Assembly (NCBI GenBank): GCA_016793585.1
Contig: JAEUJR010000340.1
Location: 1-21,945 of the forward strand
Reading direction: 5' to 3'
Origin: Archangium sp.
Lineage (GTDB): Bacteria > Myxococcota > Myxococcia > Myxococcales > Myxococcaceae
DNA length: 21,945 bases
Shown here: positions 1 to 7,198 of the stretch, one piece after another
Position numbering within the stretch: position 1 is the stretch's first letter
Layout: each line of letters opens with the position of its first letter
Notes under the pieces: generated by a model
Databases searched by the model: none
What the model was told of the DNA's origin: nothing
Seen by the model: the letters and a program-made list of their open reading frames with translations, nothing else
Translations under genes and position numbers: made by a program

Positions 1-551
1 TGAACACGCTGGTCGAGACGCAGGCGATTCAGGGCAAGTGGTTCGAGTCGCACTACCCCGACGCGGGCTACGTCGTGCCCCTCGGCCAGGGCACCGACCT
101 GCTGGCCGTCTTCACCTCGACGGCCGACGGCCTCTTCCTGCTCGGCACCGCGTCGCCGACCGACGGCGCCTTGTCGACCCGCCTCAACTACACGCCGCCG
201 GTGAAGATCCTGCAGTTCCCCCTGCGGGCTGGCGACACGTGGACGACGGCGGCCGCGGTGACGGGCGTGGTGAACCTGCTGCCCATCTCGGGCACCACCG
301 ACACGTACACCTCGACCGTCGACCGCTCGGGTGAAGCGCTCACGCCGTACGCCAATGCGCGCTTCCCCGTGCTGCGCGTGCGAACGACGATGGAGCGCAA
401 CGTTCCGCTCAACCCGTTCGCGAACACCAGCTTCCGCCAGTTCCAGTACGTGACCGAGTGCTTCGGCACCGTCGCCTCGATTCGGTCGCGTGACCTCGAG
501 ACGAGCACCGAGTTCACGACCTCGAAAGAAGTGCGGAGGTTGTCGCAGTGA
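1..551 (+). CDS. C-terminal part of a lipoprotein-like hypothetical protein (5' end outside window)
   Basis: The frame is open from base 3 and ends with TGA at 549-551, giving about 182 residues of C-terminal sequence; the start lies outside the window. I recognise no named domain. It is clearly paralogous to the lipoprotein at 3027-3863. Both share a 'GKWF/Y' segment near the visible start, a 'LFLLG' segment, a 'FPL..G..W' segment, a 'RVRTT' strand, a 'ECFG.VA' motif and a final 'E.RRL'. The paralog has a lipobox, so this protein is probably also an envelope lipoprotein; that is inference. Its stop overlaps the GTG start of the next gene (GTGA), which indicates translational coupling. The function is unknown. 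Confidence 0.75.
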   Translation, partial: NTLVETQAIQGKWFESHYPDAGYVVPLGQGTDLLAVFTSTADGLFLLGTASPTDGALSTRLNYTPPVKILQFPLRAGDTWTTAAAVTGVVNLLPISGTTDTYTSTVDRSGEALTPYANARFPVLRVRTTMERNVPLNPFANTSFRQFQYVTECFGTVASIRSRDLETSTEFTTSKEVRRLSQ

Positions 552-1465
552 GTCTGTCGGGGGCCCTCAGCCAGGCCGGTCGCTGGGCGCTCCCTGCCCT
601 GCTGTGCGTGTGCAGCACGGGCTGCCTCTCGCACCACCAGGGCACCATGGCGGGTGAGCCCGTCGGCGCCACCTTCCTCACGGTCGAGGGCACCCGCGTG
701 CGGTACCTCGACGTCGGAGAAGGCCCGCCGGTCGTCCTGCTCCATGGCTTCGCCTCGAGCATCGAGAACTGGGTCGCGGTCATTCCCGAGCTCAAGAAGA
801 AGCACCGCGTGCTGGCCATCGATCTGAAGGGCTTCGGGTGGACGGACCGGCCCGTCGGCGACTACTCGCCCACCGCGCAGGCCTCGATGCTGAAGGCGTT
901 GATGAAGGAGCGCGGCATCGACAAAGCAGCGATCGTCGCGCACTCGTGGGGCAGCTCGGTCGCGCTGGCCTTCGCCATCGCCTACCCCGACTCGGTCGAG
1001 CGCATCGCGCTCTACGACGCCTGGGTCTACGAGCAGCAGCTGCCCTCGATGTTCCAGCTCGCGCGCGCCAAGGGCGTTGGTGAGTTCCTCTTCGCGGCCT
1101 TCTATTCGGAGCGCGGCGAAGAGCGCCTCGCCAACGGGTTCTACGACCCCGAGATCATTCCCGAGAAGCTGGTGGAAGACGTCGAGCGCGCCATGGAGCG
1201 CCCGGGCACCCGCGCTGCTGCCCTCGAGGCCGTGCGTGGCATGACGTTCAACGACCTCGAGCCGAAGTACGGAACGATCGCGAAGCCGACGCTGCTCTTG
1301 TGGGGCCGCGAAGACATCGTCACGCCGCCGTCGATCGGTGAGCGCCTGCTCCGCCAGCTGCCCAACGCGCGCATGGTCGTCTACCCGCGCTGCGGTCACT
1401 TCCCGATGATCGAGGCGATCTCGGAGTCGAACCGCGAGCTGGTCGCGTTCCTGGAGGGCATGTGA
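548..1465 (+). CDS. alpha/beta-hydrolase fold lipoprotein (putative esterase/lipase)
   Basis: A 305-residue protein with a hydrophobic N-terminus (about 13-25) ending in a possible lipobox S-T-G-C (Cys26), so it is probably a membrane-anchored lipoprotein. The alpha/beta hydrolase core is complete. It has an HGFASS oxyanion-hole segment (66-71), nucleophile Ser133 in A-H-S-W-G, a probable acid Asp256 in 'WGREDIVTP' and a catalytic His284 in 'CGHFP'. The first residue of the nucleophile elbow is Ala rather than Gly, which is tolerated in this superfamily. The substrate cannot be read from the sequence; an ester or acyl substrate would suit the acyl-CoA synthetase and PHA synthase downstream. 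The GTG start overlaps the preceding stop, and the stop (TGA 1463-1465) overlaps the next start. The lipobox is atypical at position -3 (Ser, usually Leu). Confidence 0.88.
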   Translation: MSLSGALSQAGRWALPALLCVCSTGCLSHHQGTMAGEPVGATFLTVEGTRVRYLDVGEGPPVVLLHGFASSIENWVAVIPELKKKHRVLAIDLKGFGWTDRPVGDYSPTAQASMLKALMKERGIDKAAIVAHSWGSSVALAFAIAYPDSVERIALYDAWVYEQQLPSMFQLARAKGVGEFLFAAFYSERGEERLANGFYDPEIIPEKLVEDVERAMERPGTRAAALEAVRGMTFNDLEPKYGTIAKPTLLLWGREDIVTPPSIGERLLRQLPNARMVVYPRCGHFPMIEAISESNRELVAFLEGM

Positions 1466-3030
1466 TCGGCGCCCTCCTCTCGCTCGTCGTCGCGACGTCT
1501 CCGTCTGGCCTCGGTGCGCACGGTGAAGATCTGCTGGTGCGCGAGAAGGCCGAGGTGAAGGTCAGCGGCTTCTTCCGCGTTCGCGGCGATCTGCTGCACA
1601 ACCTCGACCTCGATCGCGGCACGACGCCCAGCGGGCTGCCCCTGTTCTCGGTGCCCCTGTCTGACCCCCTCGGGCAAGACCTCGCGCTGGCCGACATGCG
1701 CCTGCGCACCGATCTCGCGATCTACGCGCCGTTCGCAGCCGCAGCAGTGAAGGTGCGCGCCGATCTGATCGACAACCTCGTGCTTGGCTCGACGCCCGTC
1801 CTCTCGCCTGGAACCGGCAACGCGCCGACGCCCGCCGCCTCGCCTGGTCAGCTGCCCTCCTCGCTCTTCCGCATCAAGCGCGCGTACGGCGAGGTGCTCA
1901 CGCCCATCGGCTACTTCGCGGCGGGCCGCATGGGCAACCAGTGGGGCCTCGGCATGCTCTCGAATGGCGGCGACTGCCTCGACTGCAACCACGGCGACGC
2001 CGCCGATCGCCTCGCCTTCGTCACCGCGCTGGGGGGGCACCTCTGGGCCGTCGCGTACGATTTCTCTGCCGTCGGCCCCACGCCGTACCGCCGCGACAAC
2101 CAGCGCCAGCTCGTGCTCGACAACGCGCTCGACGTGAAGAGTGTCACCTTCGCGTGGATGAACGTTCGCGACGACGTCTCGCGCCGCCGCCGCACGAAAG
2201 CCGGGAAGATGACCTTCGAGTACGGCGCCTTCCTCTCGCACCGCTGGCAGGACTTCGACGCGCCCGAGACGTACCTGCCCGTGCTCAACCCGCGGCCGCT
2301 CACGCCCGCGTCGGTCATGCGTCGTGGCTACCGCGCGCTCGCGGCCGATGCGTGGGCGCGGCTGACGGCGCCGTCGTTTCGCGTCGAACTCGAAGGCGCG
2401 ATGCTGTTCGCCGAGTCGGAGCAGGCCTCGCTGCTGCCCGGCGTGTTGCTGCGCGACAAGGTGCAGTCGGCCCAGTTCGGCGCGGCGCTCGAGACGCAGT
2501 TCGGTGCGAACGACTCCGTCATCGTCGGTGGCCTGAACGCCGGCTACGCGAGCGGAGATCCTGCGCCGGGCTTCGGTGCGTTCCCCACGGGCAACAAGCC
2601 CGCGACGGCCGGCGAGCTCGACGGGGCGCAGGTCAACGTTCCGCGCGACAACCGCGTCGACAACTTCCGCTTCAACCCCGACTACCGCGTCGATCGCATT
2701 CTGTGGGCCGAGATCATCGGCACCGTCACCGACTCGCTCTACGTGCGCCCCTGGGGCCGGCTGCGCCTGCTCGACTTCACCAGCACGCAGCTGAACCTCA
2801 AGGCCTCGGGCACGCTGTCGCGCTCCATCTACGCCCAGTCGACGCCCAACAACGACGCCCTGCTCGGCTTCGAGCTGCACGGCGCGCTCGCGTGGGAATC
2901 GAAAGACGGCTTCGACGTGCTCGCCGAATACGCCGTGCTGTTCCCCTTCGGCGCCTTCAACAACCCCTCGCAGAACCTCACCGCGACGCCCGCCCAGCTC
3001 GGCCGCGTTCGCCTGGCCTGGAAGGTCTGA
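1462..3030 (+). CDS. putative outer-membrane beta-barrel protein (TIGR04551-like)
   Basis: A 522-residue protein starting at GTG, coupled to the preceding gene by a GTGA overlap. The N-terminus has a short hydrophobic signal peptide (about 1-19). Most of the rest is alternating polar/hydrophobic stretches rich in Tyr, Trp, Arg and Asp, with recurring amphipathic strands such as 'MRLRTDLAIYAP', 'KVRADLIDNL' and 'LYVRPWGRLRLLDF', as expected for an outer-membrane barrel. A Cys-rich acidic loop 'GGDCLDCNHGDAAD' (Cys172, Cys175) follows a 'GRMGNQWGLGML' segment. The overall look recalls the TIGR04551 family of myxobacterial proteins; this is from memory and is not verified. The last residues are 'RLAWKV', without the usual terminal Phe. 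Solute or substrate is unknown. The hydrolase and acyl-CoA synthetase context suggests hydrophobic or ester substrates (inference). Confidence 0.8.
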   Translation: MIGALLSLVVATSPSGLGAHGEDLLVREKAEVKVSGFFRVRGDLLHNLDLDRGTTPSGLPLFSVPLSDPLGQDLALADMRLRTDLAIYAPFAAAAVKVRADLIDNLVLGSTPVLSPGTGNAPTPAASPGQLPSSLFRIKRAYGEVLTPIGYFAAGRMGNQWGLGMLSNGGDCLDCNHGDAADRLAFVTALGGHLWAVAYDFSAVGPTPYRRDNQRQLVLDNALDVKSVTFAWMNVRDDVSRRRRTKAGKMTFEYGAFLSHRWQDFDAPETYLPVLNPRPLTPASVMRRGYRALAADAWARLTAPSFRVELEGAMLFAESEQASLLPGVLLRDKVQSAQFGAALETQFGANDSVIVGGLNAGYASGDPAPGFGAFPTGNKPATAGELDGAQVNVPRDNRVDNFRFNPDYRVDRILWAEIIGTVTDSLYVRPWGRLRLLDFTSTQLNLKASGTLSRSIYAQSTPNNDALLGFELHGALAWESKDGFDVLAEYAVLFPFGAFNNPSQNLTATPAQLGRVRLAWKV

Positions 3031-3863
3031 CCAGGACCATCCGCGCGCGGCCCATTCTGCTGCTGATCGTCGCCTGCGACCCGAACCGCACGGTGCCCGA
3101 GCGCAACGCCTACGTGCCGCAGGCCGTGGCACCGCTCGAGTGCGTGCCCAACCTCGATGGGAAGATCGAGGCCAGCGAGATCAAGACGGCCTTCGGCGTT
3201 CCCGTGCGCTACCTGGTGAACCCGGCTGGCACACGCCGGCCCGTCGACCTCGCCGGAGTCACCGACGGCGCCGGCCGCCGCATCTGGCAGATGGCGACCG
3301 ACTACGCCGACGATCAGATCGCCACGCTCACCGCGGCCAACCTCGACGGGAAGTGGTACCGCGCCAGCTTTCCCACCGCGCAGTTCACCGCGCCGCTCGA
3401 TCTCGCCGGCAGCATCGAAGGCGTCTACCTGAACGACGGCGCCACGCTCTTCCTGCTCGGGTACGCGTCGAAAGAAGAGGCTCCCGCGCTGGGCAAGACG
3501 CTGGTCGTCTACGCGACGCCAATCGCGACGTTCCGCTTCCCTCTCGAGCCCGGCAAGCAGTGGGTGTCGTCGAGCGAGGTGCGCAACGCCACCGTGCGCG
3601 GGCTGCCCTACGCGGGTCGTGACACCTACCAGCTGCGCGTCGACGCCGCGGGCACCCTCGAGCTGCCCGACGTGGCCTTCACCCAGGCCATGCGCGTTCG
3701 CACGACGCTCACCATCGAGCCCGCGGTCGGCGCCTCGCTCACCCGCCGGCAGGTCGGCTTCGTCTTCGAGTGCTTCGGCGAAGTGGCCCGCGCCGTCAGC
3801 GCCGACAACGAGCCCAACGACGACTTCACCCAAACCACCGAGCTGCGACGGCTCGGTTTCTAG
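3027..3863 (+). CDS. lipoprotein paralogous to the one at the window start
   Basis: No ATG, GTG or TTG gives a sensible N-terminus. A CTG at 3027-3029, overlapping the upstream TGA (CTGA), starts a 278-residue protein with an ideal lipoprotein signal: basic n-region (R3, R6, R8), hydrophobic core I10-A16, and lipobox I-V-A-C with Cys17. The neighbouring genes use the same 4-base overlap (GTGA), which supports this start. The next in-frame GTG, at 3093, would remove the signal. The mature part is paralogous to the first gene, sharing 'LFLLGYA', 'FPLEPGKQW', 'MRVRTTL', 'FECFGEVA' and 'ELRRL'. An acidic 'NEPNDDF' stretch lies near the C-terminus. No known enzyme motif is visible. It is probably an envelope accessory of the barrel or hydrolase (inference). 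Confidence 0.8.
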   Translation: MTRTIRARPILLLIVACDPNRTVPERNAYVPQAVAPLECVPNLDGKIEASEIKTAFGVPVRYLVNPAGTRRPVDLAGVTDGAGRRIWQMATDYADDQIATLTAANLDGKWYRASFPTAQFTAPLDLAGSIEGVYLNDGATLFLLGYASKEEAPALGKTLVVYATPIATFRFPLEPGKQWVSSSEVRNATVRGLPYAGRDTYQLRVDAAGTLELPDVAFTQAMRVRTTLTIEPAVGASLTRRQVGFVFECFGEVARAVSADNEPNDDFTQTTELRRLGF

Positions 3864-3880
3864 ACGCAGCACCAACCCGA

Positions 3881-3885
3881 AAGGA
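3881..3885 (+). promoter_or_regulatory. ribosome binding site (AAGGA)
   Basis: AAGGA lies 7 bases upstream of the ATG at 3893. It decides the start of the small PHA-associated protein, because the same frame stays open further upstream inside the previous gene. The same GAAAGGACGAC context precedes the ATG at 13186 on the other strand. Confidence 0.75.
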
Positions 3886-3892
3886 CGACACG

Positions 3893-4186
3893 ATGATCTG
3901 GGAAACCTGGAAGAAGGGCTTCGACACCTGGGAGCAGAAGACGGCCGAGATGATGGAGTCGGTGCTCAAGAGCCCCGCCGTGCTGACGCCCATGGGCGGC
4001 ATGCTGACGACGACGATGAAGATGAAGGCCGCGACCGACAAGGCCGTCGCCCAGTGGTGGGGAATGATGGGGCTGCCCACGCGCCGCGATCAGGAGAAGA
4101 CGCTGCACGCGCTCAACCAGCTGCAGAGCCGCCTGATCGATCTCGAAGAGAAGCTCGCCGACCTCAACAAGACGCAGAAGAACTAA
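3893..4186 (+). CDS. small PhaE/PhaR-like PHA synthase subunit or phasin-like protein
   Basis: A 97-residue, mostly helical protein. Start ATG 3893 is chosen from the ribosome binding site just upstream. The N-terminus is Trp/Lys/Met-rich ('MIWETWKKGFDTWEQK'). The C-terminal third (61-93) begins with 'GLPTRRDQEKTLHAL' and continues as a Leu/Glu/Lys heptad coiled coil ('LIDLEEKLADLNK'). This pattern resembles the 'LPTR-x-E-x-x-x-LH' plus coiled-coil end of PhaE and PhaR subunits, which activate class III and class IV PHA synthases. Genuine PhaE is about 350 residues and PhaR about 200, so this would be a minimal version. The gene lies two genes upstream of phaC, and 36 bases separate it from the acyl-CoA synthetase. 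A granule-bound phasin is the main alternative. Confidence 0.7.
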   Translation: MIWETWKKGFDTWEQKTAEMMESVLKSPAVLTPMGGMLTTTMKMKAATDKAVAQWWGMMGLPTRRDQEKTLHALNQLQSRLIDLEEKLADLNKTQKN

Positions 4187-4222
4187 AGGGCGCCCACACG
4201 CTCGACACCCCGGGGGTTCACC

Positions 4223-5965
4223 ATGGACATCACGCCGTATCTCGATCTGAAGCCGGCGCCGCGCGCGATCTTCGACAACCTCGAACAGAGGCGCTCGAGG
4301 CCGCGGTTCATGCTCCCGACCCCCGAGGGTGACTGGAAGGCGGTGACCTGGGGCGCGTACGCGAAGGGCATTCGTCACGCGACGCTCTTCCTCGCCTCGA
4401 ATGGCATTCAGCCCGGCGATCGCGCCGCGATCTACGCGCCCAACTCGGTGGAGTGGATCTCGGCCGCCATGGCCATTCAGGCCGCTGGTGGCGTGATGGT
4501 GCCCGTGTACCCGGCGAACACGGCGCCGCAGGCCGCGTACGTCGTCAAACACTCCGACACCAAGCTCGTCTTCGTCGACACGCCCGCGCTGCTCTCTCGC
4601 ATCTTCGAGGCGTGGAGCGACTACGAGCACGTCGCGCGCATCGTCACGCTCGGCCCCACCGCGATGGACGCGGGCCCGATCATCGAGAGGCTGCGCAACG
4701 AGGGCAAGCCGGTGCCGCCCATCGCCGAGGTCGAGCGCAAGCTCGTCACCTGGGCACGCGTGCAGGCCATGGGGCAGGCGCGCGATCAAGAAGCGCCGCA
4801 GGAGTTCGAGCGGCTGCTCGCCTCGGTCTCGCTCGATCAGGTCGGGCAGATGCTCTACACGAGCGGCACCTCGGGCAACCCCAAGGGCGTGCCGCTCACG
4901 CACCGCAACGTCGGCGTCAACGGCCAGGACTGGCTCAAGTGCAACGGCCCGCTGCTGCAGGACTCGGGCGACGTCGATCTGCTCTGGCTGCCGATGAGCC
5001 ACATCTTCGGGTTCGGCGAGGCGTGTCTCGGCAACTCCTTCGGGTGGCTCACGTACATGTCCGACCCGGCGAAGGTGATGCCGCACCTCACCGAGGTGAA
5101 GCCCACCGTCTTCATGAGCGTGCCCGCCGTCTGGGAAAAGCTGGCGATGGCGGCGATGCCCGAGAGCGACCCGTCGAAGCGCCGCGCCGCGCTGCTGAAG
5201 GCCACCGGCGGCAACCTGCGCTTCTGTCTCTCGGGCGGCGCCGGCCTCAAGCGCGAGGTCAAAGAGCTCTTCTTCGCGAACAACCTGCTCATCACCGAGG
5301 GCTACGGGCTGACGGAGTCGTCTCCGACGCTCACGCTCAACCGGCCCGACGCCTTCCGCTTCGACTCGGTCGGCAAGCCGCTGCCGTCGGTGCAGCTGAA
5401 GCTCGCTGAAGACGGCGAGATTCTCGCGAAGGGCGCCAACGTGTTCGCCGGGTACCACAAGGATCCCGCGGCCACGAGGGAGGCCTTCACCGACGATGGC
5501 TGGCTCAAGACGGGCGACGTCGGCCGGTGGACCGAAGATGGCTTTCTGCAGATCGTCGATCGCAAGAAAGACATCCTCGTCACGGCGGGCGGCAAGAACG
5601 TCGCACCTGCGAACATCGAGATTCGTTTCAAGGACGACCCCTTCATCGCGCACGTCGTCGTCTTCGGAGACGCGCAGCGCTACCTCGTCGCCGGCGTCTG
5701 GCTGAACGACGCCGCGGTGAACGCGCACCTCGATCAGAACGGCGTCGCGCCCGGTGCCCGCCCCGAGGCCCGACGGGCGCTGGTGCAGAAGCGCGTCGAC
5801 CAGGTGAACGCCGAGCTCGCCAGCTACGAGACGATCAAGAAGTTCGCGATTCTCGACGAGCCGCTCACCATCGACGCGGGCTATCTGACCTCGACGCTGA
5901 AGGTGCGGCGCAAGCAGGTCACCCAGAAGTTCGGCAAGACGATCGACGCGCTCTACGAGGGCTGA
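4223..5965 (+). CDS. AMP-dependent long-chain acyl-CoA synthetase (FadD-like)
   Basis: A 580-residue ANL-superfamily adenylating enzyme that activates a fatty acid with ATP and then forms the CoA thioester. All core motifs are present: the Ser/Thr/Gly loop TSGTSGNPKG (213-222), the A5 motif YGLTES (361-366), TGD with Asp432, hinge 'DRKKD' (Asp446-Arg447), and 'AGGKNVAP'. The C-terminal 'TLKVRRK' carries a probable catalytic lysine, Lys560. Length and the 'GKNVAPANIE' signature fit long-chain acyl-CoA synthetases better than acetyl-CoA synthetases; chain length cannot be set by eye. Start ATG 4223 follows a weak GGGGG purine stretch at 4211-4215. The gene ends 3 bases before phaC, so the two are very likely co-transcribed. 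It may supply 3-hydroxyacyl-CoA precursors or recycle fatty acids (inference). Confidence 0.93.
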   Translation: MDITPYLDLKPAPRAIFDNLEQRRSRPRFMLPTPEGDWKAVTWGAYAKGIRHATLFLASNGIQPGDRAAIYAPNSVEWISAAMAIQAAGGVMVPVYPANTAPQAAYVVKHSDTKLVFVDTPALLSRIFEAWSDYEHVARIVTLGPTAMDAGPIIERLRNEGKPVPPIAEVERKLVTWARVQAMGQARDQEAPQEFERLLASVSLDQVGQMLYTSGTSGNPKGVPLTHRNVGVNGQDWLKCNGPLLQDSGDVDLLWLPMSHIFGFGEACLGNSFGWLTYMSDPAKVMPHLTEVKPTVFMSVPAVWEKLAMAAMPESDPSKRRAALLKATGGNLRFCLSGGAGLKREVKELFFANNLLITEGYGLTESSPTLTLNRPDAFRFDSVGKPLPSVQLKLAEDGEILAKGANVFAGYHKDPAATREAFTDDGWLKTGDVGRWTEDGFLQIVDRKKDILVTAGGKNVAPANIEIRFKDDPFIAHVVVFGDAQRYLVAGVWLNDAAVNAHLDQNGVAPGARPEARRALVQKRVDQVNAELASYETIKKFAILDEPLTIDAGYLTSTLKVRRKQVTQKFGKTIDALYEG

Positions 5966-5968
5966 ACC

Positions 5969-7198
5969 ATGCAGCTGAAAAGCCTCACCAACCTGTTGTC
6001 ACTGCCGACGCGCACGAAGCCGCAGGTCGGCGCCACGCCCGCAGACGTCGTGTGGGAAGAGAACAAGTGGAAGCTGCTGCGCTACCGCGCGCGCCCCGAA
6101 GGCCTCGCGTACCAGACGCCGATGCTGCTGGTGCCGTCGCTCATCAACCGCCACTACGTGCTCGATCTCATGCCCGGCAAGTCGTTCGCCGAGTTCATGG
6201 TGAAGCGCGGCTTCGACGTCTACTGCATCGACTGGGGCACGCCGGGCGACGAAGACCGCTTCGTCACCTTCGACGACGTGGTCGATCGCTGGCTCGGGCG
6301 CGCGATTCGGGTGGTGGCGAAGACGGTGCCGCACGAGAAGGTGCACCTGCTCGGCTACTGCATGGGCGGCACGCTCACGGCCATTCACGGCGCCGTTCAC
6401 CCCGAGCACATCGGCTCGATGGTGGCCCTCGCCGCGCCGGTGCGCTTCAACGACGGCAGCCTGCTGTCGAAGTGGACGAACTCGCGTGGCTTCGACGTCG
6501 ACGCGCTCGTGAACGCGGTGGGCACCGTGCCGTGGCAGCTGTTGCAGTCGGCGTTTCACATGCTGCGGCCGACGCTCTCGCTCTCGAAGGCCGTCTCGCT
6601 GCTCGATCGCGCGTGGAACGACGAGTTCCTCGACGGGTTCCTCGCGCTCGAGACGTGGGGCAACGACAACGTGTCGCTGCCGGGTCAGTTCTACCGGCGC
6701 TACATCAAGGCGCTGTACCAGGAAGACGGGTTGCTCGAAGGGCGCTTCTCGCTGTCGGGCAAGAAGGTCGACCTGAAGAACATCACCTTCCCCACGCTGG
6801 CCGTCAGCTTCGAGCACGACAACATCGTTCCCGGCCCCAGCGCCGCGGCGTTGATCGACGCGATCGGCTCGAAGGTGAAGCAACACCTGCACCTGCCGGG
6901 CGGGCACGTCGGCGCGGTCGTCTCGAAGCACGCCGCGAAGACGCTCTGGCCACAGCTCGAGGCGTTCTACGCAGCGCACGACGCCGCGCCGGTGAAGGCG
7001 CAGCCGGTGCCCGAGGTCGTGATTCCGGCGGTGAGCGAGATCGCGCCGGTGGTGGCGAAGGTGGTCGAACTGAAGCCCGAGCAGAAGGCCAAACCCCAGC
7101 CACCGAAGCCTCCGCAGAAGGCGGCGAAGAGCGCTGAGGTGAAGCGGCTGCCGATCAAGAAGGCGCCGTCGAAGCAGTCACCGCGCATCGCCCGGTGA
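5969..7198 (+). CDS. phaC: poly(R)-hydroxyalkanoate synthase, class III/IV-type PhaC subunit, with Lys/Pro-rich tail
   Basis: A 409-residue protein that polymerises (R)-3-hydroxyacyl-CoA into polyester granules in the cytoplasm. The lipase-like box is G-Y-C-M-G with catalytic Cys131, and Asp284 ('EHDNIVPG') and His313 ('GGHVGAVVS') complete the triad. The three residues sit 18 positions before Cys149, Asp302 and His331 of Allochromatium vinosum PhaC, i.e. identical spacing, which supports a class III/IV synthase. 'VYCIDWGTPGDED' (84-96) is also typical. Such enzymes are normally about 355 residues and end near residue 336 here. The extra ~70 residues are low-complexity Lys/Pro/Ala/Val. Class III/IV synthases need a PhaE or PhaR partner; the 97-residue protein at 3893 is the only candidate in view. 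The 3' end overlaps the convergent TldD-like gene by 21 bases. Confidence 0.93.
   Translation: MQLKSLTNLLSLPTRTKPQVGATPADVVWEENKWKLLRYRARPEGLAYQTPMLLVPSLINRHYVLDLMPGKSFAEFMVKRGFDVYCIDWGTPGDEDRFVTFDDVVDRWLGRAIRVVAKTVPHEKVHLLGYCMGGTLTAIHGAVHPEHIGSMVALAAPVRFNDGSLLSKWTNSRGFDVDALVNAVGTVPWQLLQSAFHMLRPTLSLSKAVSLLDRAWNDEFLDGFLALETWGNDNVSLPGQFYRRYIKALYQEDGLLEGRFSLSGKKVDLKNITFPTLAVSFEHDNIVPGPSAAALIDAIGSKVKQHLHLPGGHVGAVVSKHAAKTLWPQLEAFYAAHDAAPVKAQPVPEVVIPAVSEIAPVVAKVVELKPEQKAKPQPPKPPQKAAKSAEVKRLPIKKAPSKQSPRIAR

Noticed and set aside
188..1399. Long open frame on the - strand opposite the first two genes
   Set aside because: It reads Arg/Glu/Val/His-rich without domains, as expected antisense to GC-rich genes; the + strand frames hold clear hydrolase motifs.
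1941..3026. Upstream extension of the second lipoprotein's frame inside the barrel gene
   Set aside because: The extension is Arg/Ala-rich shadow sequence; the lipoprotein signal begins only at 3027.
1396..3132. 578-codon open frame on the - strand opposite the barrel gene
   Set aside because: Low-complexity Arg/Glu/Gly composition and no recognisable motif; the + strand has a signal peptide and barrel-like strands with coupled junctions.
3860..5728. 622-codon open frame opposite the acyl-CoA synthetase
   Set aside because: Antisense of a gene with complete ANL motifs; the shadow has none.
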